This document shows positions 23,663-37,113 of a stretch of DNA of 64,000 nucleotides, piece after piece. Each line of letters begins with the position of its first letter. The first letter of the stretch is position 1. Under the pieces are notes generated by a model, which was not told the origin of the DNA, made no database searches, and saw only the letters and a list, made by a program, of their open reading frames with translations. This DNA is from Monoplex corrugatus. Taxonomy: Eukaryota > Mollusca > Gastropoda > Littorinimorpha > Ranellidae. The position numbers were made by a program, and so were the translations under genes. The DNA lies in NCBI GenBank assembly GCA_030674185.1, contig JAPXFY010000016.1, positions 40,401,966 to 40,465,965 on the forward strand. The letters are read 5' to 3'.

Positions 23663-23985
23663 CTCTCTCTCTCTCTCTCATTCTCTTTCCATAGCGGTCA
23701 TCACACGCTCACGTACGCACGCGCACGCGCACACACACACGCACACGCACACACACACACACAGACTCTTTCTCTCTCTCTCGCTCTCTCTCTCTCTCGC
23801 TCTCTCTCTCTCTCTCACAAAGCACACACACGCACTACACACACACCGCACATCACACACACACCACCACACACACACACCACACACACCACACACACAC
23901 ACACACACGCTCTCTCATACACAGACACCTGTATACATGTAGAAACACACACACAAGCGCCCGCACGTGCATACACACACACTGG
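23601..23985. repeat. (CA)n and (CT)n microsatellite cluster
   Basis: Alternating CA, CT and impure CA tracts over nearly 400 bp. Open frames rich in His-Thr or Cys-Val here are by-products. Confidence 0.95.
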
Positions 23986-24115
23986 TCATTATGAACAATA
24001 GAGTGAAACAGAATTCCATGGCAACAGTTTTGGACGTAAACTTGTTTCACGTGAACAACCCACATTCGTAGCTGTTACTCTAAAATACATTTAGTTCAGT
24101 TTACGTCATGTTTCT

Positions 24116-24196
24116 TACCACCATCCACCACCACCACCACCACCCACCACCACCACCACCCACCACCACCACCACCACCACCACCACCACCCACCA
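24116..24196. repeat. (CCA)n microsatellite
   Basis: Impure CAC/CCA triplets, followed directly by (TAA)-rich sequence. Confidence 0.9.
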
Positions 24197-24239
24197 GCAA
24201 TGATAATAGTAACAATAATAGTAATAATAATGATAACAA

Positions 24240-24595
24240 TATAACAATAACAACAATGACAATAATGATAATCATAATAACAATAATTGGACATTTAAAT
24301 GGCGCCTTTCATCAAGCACCAAGCGCTTTACAATTTACAACGTATAAATATGCAGGTACACACACACATACACGCCCACATACACGCCTGCAGACACACG
24401 TGCACAGATGCACATGCATGCATACACACACATGCAGCCCATGCGTATATATATACATATCTATGTATACATATGCACACGCAAACGCACATACATACGC
24501 ACACAAGCACGTGCACACAGACACAAACACACACACAAAGACACACACAGACACAGACACACAGACAGACACACACACACACACAGACACACACA

Positions 24596-24669
<74 letters not shown>

Positions 24670-24920
24670 AACATCACAACACGTTTTGAAAGAATATGTC
24701 AGCAGATAGGAAGACTGAGGATGTGGGCATTATAAAAGAACTGCTGGAAAAGAAGTGTTTGGAGATTGGATTTGACTGAAGGAAGGGAAGTACCACTATG
24801 TATAAAGGACATCATTCTAAAACACGTACACATAGAAACTACACGAAGAGAACAAGAAGAAGAACATATTTTTATGCTCAAGGCTAGTGGCAGCCCTCGC
24901 TTATGGAGGGTCTTCACAAA
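24240..24920 (-). mobile_element. CR1-like LINE 3' end, minus strand
   Basis: Minus-strand reading gives LPSVKSNLQTLLFQQFF around 24750, equivalent to the C-terminus FVSFKSALKTHLFSS of the intact CR1-like element. A (TG)n tract (+ strand CA, to 24663) follows, then an end block with gcgctt and ggcgcc around 24300-24330, then AAT/ATT-rich sequence. The intact element at 51979-54013 has the same order: ORF end, TG tract, gcgctt block, ATT tail. Confidence 0.62.
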
Positions 24921-25038
24921 TACAAGTACATTGTACTATTCATAAACATTCTACATTAATACAAATGAACAACGATAGTATAAAGAAATCACCATATTAT
25001 TGAATTAGAATCCAAGTAGTAATGAGAACGAGAGGTGT

Positions 25039-26082
<1,044 letters not shown>

Positions 26083-26200
26083 ACTTGGATGTTTTACGTG
26101 AGATGTTATGGCAACGAGAAAACCTTGTTTGACTGCTTCAATTACTGGGATTACCACAGCTACTATGCCAGGGATGCCAATGTTATCTGTAGTAACAACG
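26083..26200 (+). CDS. SRCR domain D6, second-half exon, one cysteine lost
   Basis: Acceptor catcatttttgatttcag in phase 0 and donor GTAAGA at 26201 in phase 1. It encodes TWMFYVRCYGNEKTLFDC and then YYARDANVICSNN. Three cysteines remain; the one expected between LFDC and NVIC is absent, where the sequence is FNYWDYHSYY. Together with the loss in the first half this removes one predicted disulfide. The frame is intact and the exon is well bounded. Confidence 0.87.
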
Positions 26201-26311
26201 GTAAGAATATCCACTACTACTGTTCACTATCAGTGTCTTTTCGTGCTCATTGGTTATATTTTGTTTATCAGTTGGAAAGGAGATATTTTCATATCAGCTG
26301 GAAAGAGGCTG

Positions 26312-26363
26312 CGCGTGTGCATGTGTGCGTGTGTGTATGTGTTTATGTGTGTGTGTGCGTGTG

Positions 26364-26428
<65 letters not shown>

Positions 26429-26453
26429 TGTGTGTGTGTGTGTGGTGTGTGTG
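26312..26453. repeat. (GT)n microsatellite
   Basis: Impure then pure GT units, about 110 bp after the D6 donor. Confidence 0.95.
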
Positions 26454-26590
26454 CACAAATTGGTACTGAAAGTGTCAAAACTATGTACACAAATAAACGT
26501 ACATTTTCATTGTCTTATTATAGCTGTGACAAATCCTTTCAGTTGTCAGTTTAAAAGAGGGACTGTTTCATGTAGACCCGAAGGACTTGT

Positions 26591-26595
<5 letters not shown>

Positions 26596-26655
<60 letters not shown>

Positions 26656-26725
26656 GGGGTGTGTGTGTTGGTGTGTGTGTGTGTGTGTGTGCATGCACGC
26701 GTGTGTGTGTGTTCGTACGCGCGCA
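26596..26725. repeat. (GT)n microsatellite
   Basis: Second long GT tract in the same intron. Confidence 0.95.
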
Positions 26726-26794
26726 CGCGCATAAATGGAGCCAGAAAGTGTGAAAACTGTGTTGGTTGCCTGCTGTTCTTAATACAGGGACTGT

Positions 26795-27107
26795 CAGAGC
26801 TGCCAACCCTCCCGGATTTCCCGGGAATTTCCCGGATTTGAAAAACGATCCCGGAATCCTGGATCTGTCCAAAAAATCCCGGATTTTTAAAGTCTTGTGG
26901 AAAAACTTCTTTTTCATGCTTAAATATGCCAGGAGAGGCCATTTTTGTATTTTGAATTGGTGAAAAATCAATAGCTTCAGGGGGCGTTGCCCCCTCACCC
27001 CCACAAGGGGCTCTGCCCCTTGACCCCGCCAGGATGACCTAAGCGGCCCCCCTGGACCCCCCAGCTGATGATTCCTGTTTTTTGAACTTCAAAGGTTGGC
27101 AGCTATG
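26795..27107. mobile_element. Non-autonomous DNA transposon (MITE), 313 bp
   Basis: The ends are imperfect terminal inverted repeats: cagagctgccaacc at the left and ggttggcagctatg at the right, 13 of 14 pairing. Exact 6-bp direct repeats gactgt flank it (26789-26794, 27108-27113). Inside are 'cccggatt' repeats and a GC-rich block with small inverted repeats (gggggcgttgccccc and aaggggctctgcccctt). No coding capacity. The superfamily is not assigned: TIRs starting CAGAG recall hAT, which normally makes 8-bp duplications. Confidence 0.8.
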
Positions 27108-27334
27108 GACTGTTGTAACATCTGGAAAAATCTGCAAGCATTTTTCATCCAATTTGTGAAGGTCGTCCATGAGTGGATGCCTTTTCCACTAGGGTTCTGC
27201 CATCACAATTGGTTGTTTCCATGTGCTTTTGTCCATGTGTGGTCTCATTTAGTCATACTTGCATTTATGTATTTTTTGTTTCGTTTCTCCTTCCGAATAG
27301 TGTTTTCTTGATATATGAATGCATGTTGCCTAGC

Positions 27335-30300
27335 CCACACCATGCAGTCTTTCTGTTGCTGTAGTCTGCATACTCCGTGATGTGCTATGCAGTCTTTCTG
27401 TTGCTGTAGTCTGCATACTCCGTGATGTGCTATGCAGTCTTTCTGTTGCTATAGTCTGCATACTCCGTGATGTGCTATGCAGTCTTTCTGTTGCTGTAGT
27501 CTGCATACTCCGTGATGTGCTATGCAGTCTTTCTGTTGCTGTAGTCTGCATACTCCGTGATGTGCCATGCAGTCTTTCTGTTGCTATAGTCTGCATACTC
27601 CGTGATGTGCTATGCAGTCTTTCTGTTGCTATAGTCTGCATACTCCGTGATGTGCCATGCAGTCTTTCTGTTGCTGTAGTCTGCATACTCCGTGATGTGC
27701 TATGCAGTCTTTCTGTTGCTATAGTCTGCATACTCCGTGATGTGCTATGCAGTCTTTCTGTTGCTGTAGTCTGCATACTCCGTGATGTGCTATGCAGTCT
27801 TTCCTTTGCTATAGTCTGCATACTCCGTGATGTGCTATGCAGTCTTTCTGTTGCTGTAGTCTGCATACTCCGTGATGTGCTATGCAGTCTTTCTGTTGCT
27901 GTAGTCTGCATACTCCGTGATGTGCTATGCAGTCTTTCTGTTGCTGTAGTCTGCATACTCCGTGATGTGCTATGCAGTCTTTCTGTTGCTATAGTCTGCA
28001 TACTCCGTGATGTGATATGCAGTCTTTCTGTTGCTGTAGTCTGCATACTCCGTGATGTGCTATGCAGTCTTTCTGTTGCTGTAGTCTGCATACTCCGTGA
28101 TGTGCCATGCAGTCTTTCTGTTGCTATAGTCTGCATACTCCGTGATGTGCTATGCAGTCTTTCTGTTGCTGTAGTCTGCATACTCCGTGATGTGCTATGC
28201 AGTCTTTCTGTTGCTGTAGTCTGCATACTCCGTGATGTGCCATGCAGTCTTTCTGTTGCTATAGTCTGCATACTCCGTGATGTGCTATGCAGTCTTTCTG
28301 TTGCTATAGTCTGCATACTCCGTGATGTGCCATGCAGTCTTTCTGTTGCTGTAGTCTGCATACTCCGTGATGTGCTATGCAGTCTTTCTGTTGCTATAGT
28401 CTGCATACTCCGTGATGTGCTATGCAGTCTTTCTGTTGCTGTAGTCTGCATACTCCGTGATGTGCTATGCAGTCTTTCCTTTGCTATAGTCTGCATACTC
28501 CGTGATGTGCTATGCAGTCTTTCTGTTGCTGTAGTCTGCATACTCCGTGATGTGCTATGCAGTCTTTCTGTTGCTGTAGTCTGCATACTCCGTGATGTGC
28601 TATGCAGTCTTTCTGTTGCTGTAGTCTGCATACTCCGTGATGTGCTATGCAGTCTTTCTGTTGCTATAGTCTGCATACTCCGTGATGTGATATGCAGTCT
28701 TTCTGTTGCTGTAGTCTGCATACTCCGTGATGTGCTATGCAGTCTTTCTGTTGCTGTAGTCTGCATACTCCGTGATGTGCTATGCAGTCTTTCTGTTGCT
28801 GTAGTCTGCATACTCCGTGATGTGCTATGCAGTCTTTCTGTTGCTGTAGTCTGCATACTCCGTGATGTGCTATGCAGTCTTTCTGTTGCTGTAGTCTGCA
28901 TACTCCGTGATGTGCTATGCAGTCTTTCTGTTGCTGTAGTCTGCATACTCCGTGATGTGCTATGCAGTCTTTCTGTTGCTGTAGTCTGCATACTCCGTGA
29001 TGTGCTATGCAGTCTTTCTGTTGCTATAGTCTGCATACTCCGTGATGTGCTATGCAGTCTTTCTGTTGCTATAGTCTGCATACTCCGTGATGTGCTATGC
29101 AGTCTTTCTGTTGCTATAGTCTGCATACTCCGTGATGTGCTATGCAGTCTTTCTGTTGCTATAGTCTGCATACTCCGTGATGTGCTATGCAGTCTTTCTG
29201 TTGCTATAGTCTGCATACTCCGTGATGTGCTATGCAGTCTTTCTGTTGCTGTAGTCTGCATACTCCGTGATGTGCTATGCAGTCTTTCTGTTGCTGTAGT
29301 CTGCATACTCCGTGATGTGCTATGCAGTCTTTCTGTTGCTTAGTCTGCATACTCCGTGATGTGCTATGCAGTCTTTCTGTTGCTGTAGTCTGCATACTCC
29401 GTGATGTGCTATGCAGTCTTTCTGTTGCTGTAGTCTGCATACTCCGTGATGTGCTATGCAGTCTTTCTGTTGCTTAGTCTGCATACTCCGTGATGTGCTA
29501 TGCAGTCTTTCTGTTGCTTAGTCTGCATACTCCGTGATGTGCTATGCAGTCTTTCTGTTGCTATAGTCTGCATACTCCGTGATGTGCTATGCAGTCTTTC
29601 TGTTGCTTAGTCTGCATACTCCGTGATGTGCTATGCAGTCTTTCTGTTGCTGTAGTCTGCATACTCCGTGATGTGCTATGCAGTCTTTCTGTTGCTGTAG
29701 TCTGCATACTCCGTGATGTGCTATGCAGTCTTTCTGTTGCTAGTAGTCTGCATACTCCGTGATGTGCTATGCAGTCTTTCTGTTGCTATAGTCTGCATAC
29801 TCCGTGATGTGCTATGCAGTCTTTCTGTTGCTGTAGTCTGCATACTCCGTGATGTGCTATGCAGTCTTTCTGTTGCTGTAGTCTGCATACTCCGTGATGT
29901 GCTATGCAGTCTTTCTGTTGCTTAGTCTGCATACTCCGTGATGTGCTATGCAGTCTTTCTGTTGCTATAGTCTGCATACTCCGTGATGTGCTATGCAGTC
30001 TTTCTGTTGCTGATAGTCTGCATACTCCGTGATGTGCTATGCAGTCTTTCATGTTGCTGTAGTCTGCATACTCCGTGATGTGCTATGCAGTCTTTCTGTT
30101 GCTATAGTCTGCATACTCCGTGATGTGCTATGCAGTCTTTATGTTGCTATAGTCTGCATACTCCGTGATGTACTATGCAGTCCTTCTGTTGCTATCAGTC
30201 TGCATACTCCGTGATGTGCTATGCAGTCTTTGTTGCTATAGTCTGCATACTCCGTGATGTGCTATGCAGTCTTTCTGTTGCTTAGTCTGCATACTCCGTG

Positions 30301-32280
30301 ATGTGACTATGCAGTCCTTATGTTGCTATAGTCTGCATACTCCGTGATGTACTATGCAGTCCTTATGTTGCTGTACAGTCTGCATACTCCGTGATGTACT
30401 GTGCAGTCCTTTGTTGCTATAGTCTGCATACTCCGTGATGTGCTATGCAGTCCTTATGTTGCTGTAGTCTGCATACTCCGTGATGTACTATGCAGTCCTT
30501 ATGTTGCTTAAGTCTGCATACTCCGTGATGTACTATGCAGTCCTTATGTTGCTGATAGTCTGCATACTCCGTGATGTACTATGCAGTCCTTATGTTGCTT
30601 ACAGTCTGCATACTCCGTGATTTGCATCTATTGCAGTCCTATGTCTGCAGCTTTGCTAAGTCTGCATACTCCGTGATGTCTATGCAGTCCTTTGTTGCTT
30701 ACAGTCTGCATACTCCGTGATGTACTATGCAGTCCTTATGTTGCTACAGTCTGCATACTCCGTGATGTACTATGCAGTCCTTATGTTGCTGTACAGTCTG
30801 CATACTCCGTGATGTACTATGCAGTCCTTATGTTGCTATACAGTCTGCATACTCCGTGATGTACTTGCAGTCTTATGTTGCTTACAGTCTGCATACTCCG
30901 TGATGTACTGTGCAGTCCTTATGTTGCTACAGTCTGCATACTCCGTGATGTACTATGCAGTCCTTATGTTGCTGTACAGTCTGCATACTCCGTGATGTAC
31001 TATGCAGTCCTTATGTTGCTACAGTCTGCATACTCCGTGATGTACTATGCAGTCCTTATGTTGCTTACAGTCTGCATACTCCGTGATGTACTATGCAGTC
31101 CTTATGTTGCTACAGTCTGCATACTCCGTGATGTACTATGCAGTCCTTATGTTGCTGTACAGTCTGCATACTCCGTGATGTACTGTGCAGTCCTTATGTT
31201 GCTGTACAGTCTCATACTCCGTGATGTACTGTGCAGTCCTTATGTTGCTACAGTCTGCATACTCCGTGATGTACTGTGCAGTCCTTATGTTGCTGTACAG
31301 TCTGCATACTCCGGATGTACTTGCGCCTTATGTGCTACGTCTGCATACTCCGTGATGTACATGCAGTCCTTATGTTGCTGTACAGTCTGCATACTCCGTG
31401 ATGTACTATGCAGTCCTTATGTTGCTTACAGTCTGCATACTCCGTGATGTACTATGCAGTCCTTATGTTGCTGTACAGTCTGCATACTCCGTGATGTACT
31501 ATGCAGTCCTTATGTTGCTACAGTCTGCATACTCCGTGATGTACTATGCAGTCCTTATGTTGCTGACAGTCTACATACTCCGTGATGTACTGTGCAGTCC
31601 TTATGTTGCTGTACAGTCTGCATACTCCGTGATGTACTATGCAGTCCTTATGTTGCTACAGTCTACATACTCCGTGATGTACTATGCAGTCCTTATGTTG
31701 CTGTACAGTCTGCATACTCCGTGATGTACTATGCAGTCCTTATGTTGCTGTACAGTCTGCATACTCCGTGATGTACTGTGCAGTCCTTATGTTGCTGTAC
31801 AGTCTGCATACTCCGTGATGTACTATGCAGTCCTTATGTTGCTGTACAGTCTGCATACTCCGTGATGTACTGTGCAGTCCTTATGTTGCTACAGTCTGCA
31901 TACTCCGTGATGTACTGTGCAGTCCTTATGTTGCTGTACAGTCTACATACTCCGTGATGTACTATGCAGTCCTTATGTTGCTGTACAGTCTGCATACTCC
32001 TTGATGTACTATGCAGTCCTTATGTTGCTACAGTCTGCATACTCCGTGATATACTATGCAGTCCTTATGTTGCTATAGTCTGCATACTCCGTGATGTACT
32101 ATGCAGTCCTTATGTTGCTGTACAGTCTGCATACTCCTTGATGTACTATGCAGTCCTTATGTTGCTATAGTCTGCATACTCCGTGATGTACTATGCAGTC
32201 CTTATGTTGCTACAGTCTACATACTCCGTGATGTACTATGCAGTCCTTATGTTGCTACAGTCTACATACTCCGTGATGTG
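27335..32280. repeat. 45-bp satellite, about 110 copies
   Basis: Units hold 'gtctgcatactccgtgatgt' then 'gctatgcagtctttctg' and 'ttgctgta'. Type A units fill 27335 to about 30050. Type B units, with 'actatgcagtccttatg' and 'ttgctgtaca', fill about 30700-32280, with a mixed, indel-rich zone between. The period is a multiple of three and type A has few indels, so both strands stay open for over 650 codons (27382-29343 +, 27330-29306 -). I read these as repeat artefacts. The whole array is intronic between D6 and D7. Confidence 0.95.
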
Positions 32281-32399
32281 TGTATGCACGTTGCCTAGCC
32301 CAAACTATGCATTCCTTCTGTTGTTATACAGTCTGCATACTCAGTCTTTGTCAGATGTGTACACTGGGTATTTTACTGTATCCATAAGCCTCCGAATAC

Positions 32400-33425
32400 A
32401 GACTAATAATAATAATGAAAATGATGGTGATGATGATGATGATGATATTATTATTATCATTATTATTATTATTATTATTATTATTGACGATGTTAATATG
32501 GCGCCAAATCTTGATACATAAATCAAATAAAATCGCTCACTCTCATCATTCACCAAAGCATCACTCGCAATGACGAAACTGAAAGGAAAAAAAATGCACA
32601 CAAACCGGGAGGAGAGGACAGGAGTGGAGTAGGTCAAAATGGTGGGCACGTGGAGGGGGAATAACTGCTGGACAAGAAAATACGTCTTCAAGTTAGACTT
32701 GAAGGAAGACAAAGTAATAACTGTCAAACAGACTGGGTAAGCTCGTTCTAGCTGTATGGACAGACATAGAAAAAGAATAGCCACCGACGGTAGAACATAT
32801 GTATCAAGGAGTCTAAAAACAAATAGTATCAGAAGCAGAGCAGAGAAAGGGCGCAGGGGAGGTAGATTTGGAGGTAGTCACGAAAAGAAATTGATGCAAT
32901 GCCATTGCTACACTTGTAGCATATTCGTCATCATCATCATCATCACCACCACCATCATCATCATCATTATTACTATCATCATTATTATATATAGATTTGT
33001 ATGAAATTCTTTTAATAATAGGCAATCAGTGTAGAAAATGAAGCAAAGGCGTGATATGATCATGCTTGTTTTTATGAAGGGCAAAGAGGGTCACAGAATT
33101 TTTTTTGGTGCTGGAGGCATACGACAGAAGAAGCAGGCAGGCCAGAGGCACAGAGAGTTACAATAATCAATATGACACAAGATAAGAGAAGTGAATTTAG
33201 ACTAATGGTGTTGAATTTGAATGATAACGTGGCAATTGACAGTAACACGACTGGCGATGTTTGGGTGATGAATTTCTGCAGTAGAGAGTTGAGGCTTTAG
33301 ATCAACGCCAAGGCTCTTGACTGAATCAGAAAGTACAGTGGTGTTGTCCCCTAGTTGAATAGAACAAACTTTTAAGATAGAAAGCTTGGGCATGGTGCCA
33401 ATGAGTATCGCTTCAGGCATGATTT
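32400..33425 (-). mobile_element. CR1-like LINE, minus strand, decayed 3' part
   Basis: On the minus strand, 33420-33230 reads PEAILIGTMPKLSIL then DSVKSLGVDL, matching TEAILIGTRQKLSQL and DSVKNLGVCID in the intact element. 32700-32670 reads LSSFKSNLKTYF, the C-terminal motif. The end block (tcaagatttggcgcc, minus strand, near 32510) is followed by an ATT/ATC-rich tail at 32403-32485. Middle parts are degraded. Confidence 0.75.
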
Positions 33426-33747
33426 CCAGGGATCTTAAACTTGTGTGTTTAATTTTCTACGTGCATATGCACACAAAATGGATTCATGCACTAGTAGACC
33501 GCAGATGTGTTGACCAGGCAGTTTGAAAATAACCCCGCAGTCGCCTTGCTGTGTCAGGCAGGATTGAATTCAAGACTGATATAAAAACTTGACAGTGCTA
33601 GCCGCTTGGCTATTACAGCACAGCTGAGCAATTGATACTGACAACACAATCACGGAATTATCTGTTTTGTATGATTCATTTCGTTTCTGCATGAAGGCGT
33701 AGTTGGGTTACTCATGTACGTATTTGCATGTGTGTGTGTGCTTACAG

Positions 33748-33852
33748 TGCGTTTGTCACGGGGCAACCAGCTGTCTGTGGGTGTGGTGGAGGTGAACATC
33801 AACAACAACTGGGGCGCTGTCTGTGACAACCAGTGGAGTGAAAGAAACACTC
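33748..33852 (+). CDS. SRCR domain D7, first exon (short)
   Basis: Acceptor tgtgtgtgcttacag and donor GTAAGT at 33853, phase 1 at both ends. It encodes RLSRGNQLSVGVVEVNI, NNWGAVCDNQWSERNT, with the first conserved cysteine only. The split comes just before the second cysteine, much earlier than in D3, D5 and D6. The partner exon 35864 completes the codon as CAA and continues VTCKNLGY. Confidence 0.85.
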
Positions 33853-34129
33853 GTAAGTATTCTTCTTTTCTTTCGATGTCCAGTTTTAAAGAAGGGAGAT
33901 CATTTCATGTTTCCGTGGAGAGATATGTGTGTTTGTGAGTGCGCGCTCACGTGTGTGTGTGTATGTTATCGAAATGCGTTAACAAACAGTTCCTGCTGTT
34001 TCTGGATGAATCTTTACCAAATTTTGGTCAAATGTGTCGGACCGTTGCAGAAACGTGAATGCATGAGTTTGGAGGACAAGGTATGAAGATTAGGATCATC
34101 TGCACCAAAACATTAGGGTGATTTATGTA

Positions 34130-34765
34130 GACCAGTTTGTGAAACGGTCCGGGACCGTTTCAGATCTGAACCGTTCTGAACCATTTGGCTCTGTTTACAC
34201 TGGCATGGTGAAAAGCGTACCGACAGCGTGCTGACCCCGAGCATAACCCGAGAAAACTTGTGTGGAATGCAGTGTGGTAAACATCTACTTGAGGAAGAAA
34301 CATGGCACCGCCCAGGAAGTACCATGCTGCTGCGGTTTGTGCTGCATGTAGTTTTTTTCCCCTTCGTGTGGCATTGCAGTGCCGTTCTTTCCTTTAGAAT
34401 TTGACTTGTTTTGCCAAACACTATAGATTTCTGACACAGCCAGTTGTTTCTTTCGAATCGACTCGTCAGCCCAAACTTGAATTAAAGATTTCGTCTCTTC
34501 TGCGCTTCAATTTACAGCCATTGCCAGGATAAAAAGAAAGGCGGCAAAACAGCGGGAAGAAAGAAAAAGCGCCAAAGGGGACAGCATTAGCGGCTGACCC
34601 ATGAAATAAACACCAGAATGCTGTAAGGTCATGAGCACAGCAGGCCCCGAACTGCTCCAGATCTGGAATGGTTCAGCCAGATAAAACGGAGTGTAAACAG
34701 CTTGCAATGCTTGGGAACCGTTCTGGGGTTATTCTGTTTTGCTAGTGTAAACCGGCTTGTCATTG
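34130..34765. mobile_element. Possible DNA transposon relic
   Basis: Both sides carry related, oppositely oriented blocks: 'ctgtttacactggc' and 'aaccgttctg' near 34165-34204, and 'gtgtaaacagc', 'aaccgttctgggg' and 'gtgtaaaccggc' near 34690-34755. The inverted match is patchy and no target duplication is clear. No coding capacity. Confidence 0.35.
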
Positions 34766-35863
34766 TGTAAAATCAGTACTTTTTGAGGAAGGTGTGTGAG
34801 CTGCGCTTTCTCAAGAACATCTGACAGTATGTAAAATCTGTTTTCACTGTTGTGACGTCTTTAGTTGTCTTCGATGCTCGTCAAGTTTTGTTTCATCTGA
34901 AGCTTCTTCAAGGGCACAGTGGCTGACATTCCAAATCATCTATCTTCATGATTGTACAGGATGAAACAAAAATTGTCAAAATTTCAAGGAATTGACTTTC
35001 TGTACAAGTTTGAGAGTTAGAGTTGTTCTTTGTATTTATATCTAATTTTCTTCTTCAGTGTGTGTCTATTGATGTGCAATGGTTTGTCCTTAGTGGCTCA
35101 GAGAAAAACACCACAATATACAGAATTGTGGCCTTTGAGCATCTTCCATTTAATAAAAATTAAACTTTAACAACTTGATGATTTGTATTGAAGGAAAAAG
35201 GTATATCAATCCCATACAATATTTGTTCTTACACATGTTTTGAAAAGCACATCCTTGAATTGTTGATAAAGTTATACCACTCTCCGGAAAAAACTTAGTT
35301 TATTCGTTCTGGATCTGTATTTAAGCATTTTTCCTTCAAATGCCAGCTTCGTTGACAAAACATGTTTTCTGAATGACAGACAATCGCATCCCACACATGA
35401 TTCTGTGTGGTGGACTGAAACAAGAACACTGTTACCGAGGAAGACCACTAAAGACAACGCAATGATTCTCCAATCTGATCAGTTGACGCATGAACTGGAA
35501 AGACATTGTCACCAGCTTAACAGTGGTGTAAGAAGCGCAGTGTCAGATTTGAACAGTGCAAAACAACTGCTATTCAACAGAACAGGGACCAACGGGAGCA
35601 GAACCCATGTCTGCTTCCCATGCAGTGCTGGCGGGAGAACATACATCTCCAGGACTGGTCTTGCATCCCACATCAAGAGCTACACCAGGCGCTGGAGACC
35701 AGTATGAGTGCTTATCCATTTTATCAGATGCTGGTGTCCTCTGTTTTCTGAGTATTTTATTTGGGTATTAAGGTTTAGATAATCACGAAGTCCTTTCATT
35801 CCAGATGATTTGATTTAAGTATTAAGTGTAGGTAATCACAAAGTGTTCTTTTCTCCTATGTAG

Positions 35864-36070
35864 AAGTGACCTGCAAGAACCTGGGATACGACAATGGATA
35901 CCATCTGTGCTGCGGTGCCTTCGGTCGTACTTCCCACCCAATGATGGAGACAGTATCTTGCAGTAGTTCAGACACGGACCTGACGTCTTGTTCACATCAA
36001 GTACCCAGCAAGGCTTGGTGTTCAGCTAACAACGTGGCTGTGGCTTGCTATAATGGCTCAGCTCCTACAG
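35864..36070 (+). CDS. SRCR domain D7, second exon, with Cys pair
   Basis: Acceptor cttttctcctatgtag and donor GTCAGT at 36071, phase 1 at both ends. It encodes VTCKNLGYDNGYHLCCGAFG, METVSCSSSDTDLTSC, KAWCSANNVAVACYNGSAPT. With exon 33748-33852 the domain has the six group A cysteines plus one extra adjacent pair (LCC), as in D4. An NGS sequon lies at the end. Confidence 0.88.
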
Positions 36071-37113
36071 GTCAGTGCATGCACATCATTATCATCATAA
36101 ATCCTCACGAACCATTGTTGTCAAAATAACTATTTGCTGCACTGACATTGTAATAGTGATAATAACTCAGCTAATAAATATAAAGACTGAATACAACACG
36201 AATGAAATCATAAATGTTTCATAAAATAACAAATTTCAACGAAAAACAATGAATTCAGACATAGAATTACAGAAACCTCTTAACAACGATCTTGCTGTGT
36301 TACTGTATGGCCCTTGTACCCCACCTACTAAAGTGTATGTACGTGTGTGAGAATATACATGTACATGTGAGTATATTCATGTGCATTTGTGGTTGCTTTC
36401 ATTTGTGTTTGTGTCTGAAAGACTGTGTTTATCAGGTGATTCATACATAATCCTTTCTTATACATTTTGCAGACTGGTGTCAAACCACCTGTTTCGTGTA
36501 ATGATCTGTTATCATTTTTGATTAACTACGTGTACACTGTGTTGGTGTGTGTATCTGACTATCTTTATACGGCATGAATGTATTGCCATGGCAACCCACC
36601 CGCAATCTTTCTTTTTGTAGGTAAAGTTCAGTAAGCATTCACTGACATGGGTTATGCATGCTATACAAATGGAATTATGATTACTATCACATTAAGTTTT
36701 GAAAAAGGGTGTTGTGATCAATGAGATCAAATGCTTTCTTATAGTCTAAGAGAACGAGTGAAACATTTGTTTAAAGATCCTGTCAGCTAGACCTGAGTTC
36801 AGTGGCCTTTATGCTCACTGAAGATATACTATGCAGACTTGCGACAACATAGCACGTGTAGTGTGTGGAGCAAACAACATGCATACATATATCTGACAAA
36901 AAATTGCTCACAGTGGAAGAAAAAGCCTAAAGATAGATACATTCTGGTTCATCATGATTTTTCTTACAGCATAATTATAAGTACAGTTTATCTGACTGTG
37001 ACTTACAGTTTCGGTTTAGTTAAGATGGCGTTACAGCACTCATAAAAATTACACACGTGTACTAACATCATGATGCCATTAAAAAAATGTGCCGTGTCAC
37101 TACAGATTGATTG
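36071..37113. other. Intron sequence 5' of the 37-bp satellite
   Basis: Contains one small LINE relic (36696-36775); otherwise nothing recognised. Confidence 0.5.
36696..36775 (-). mobile_element. LINE RT motif relic
   Basis: Minus-strand reading gives VLLDYKKAFDLIDHNTLF, the RT block around the first catalytic aspartate. Only about 25 codons can be recognised. Confidence 0.6.

Noticed and set aside
23553..24735. His-Thr and Cys-Val open frames
   Set aside because: Translations of CA/TG microsatellites.
27330..29343. Two overlapping open frames of about 655 codons as genes
   Set aside because: Both are perfect 15-residue repeats from a 45-bp satellite, open on opposite strands at once, with no known domain and no splice context.
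27335..32280. CRISPR-like array
   Set aside because: Units are contiguous and nearly identical with no unique spacers, and the window is plainly eukaryotic. The same holds for the 24-, 26-, 37- and 51-bp arrays.
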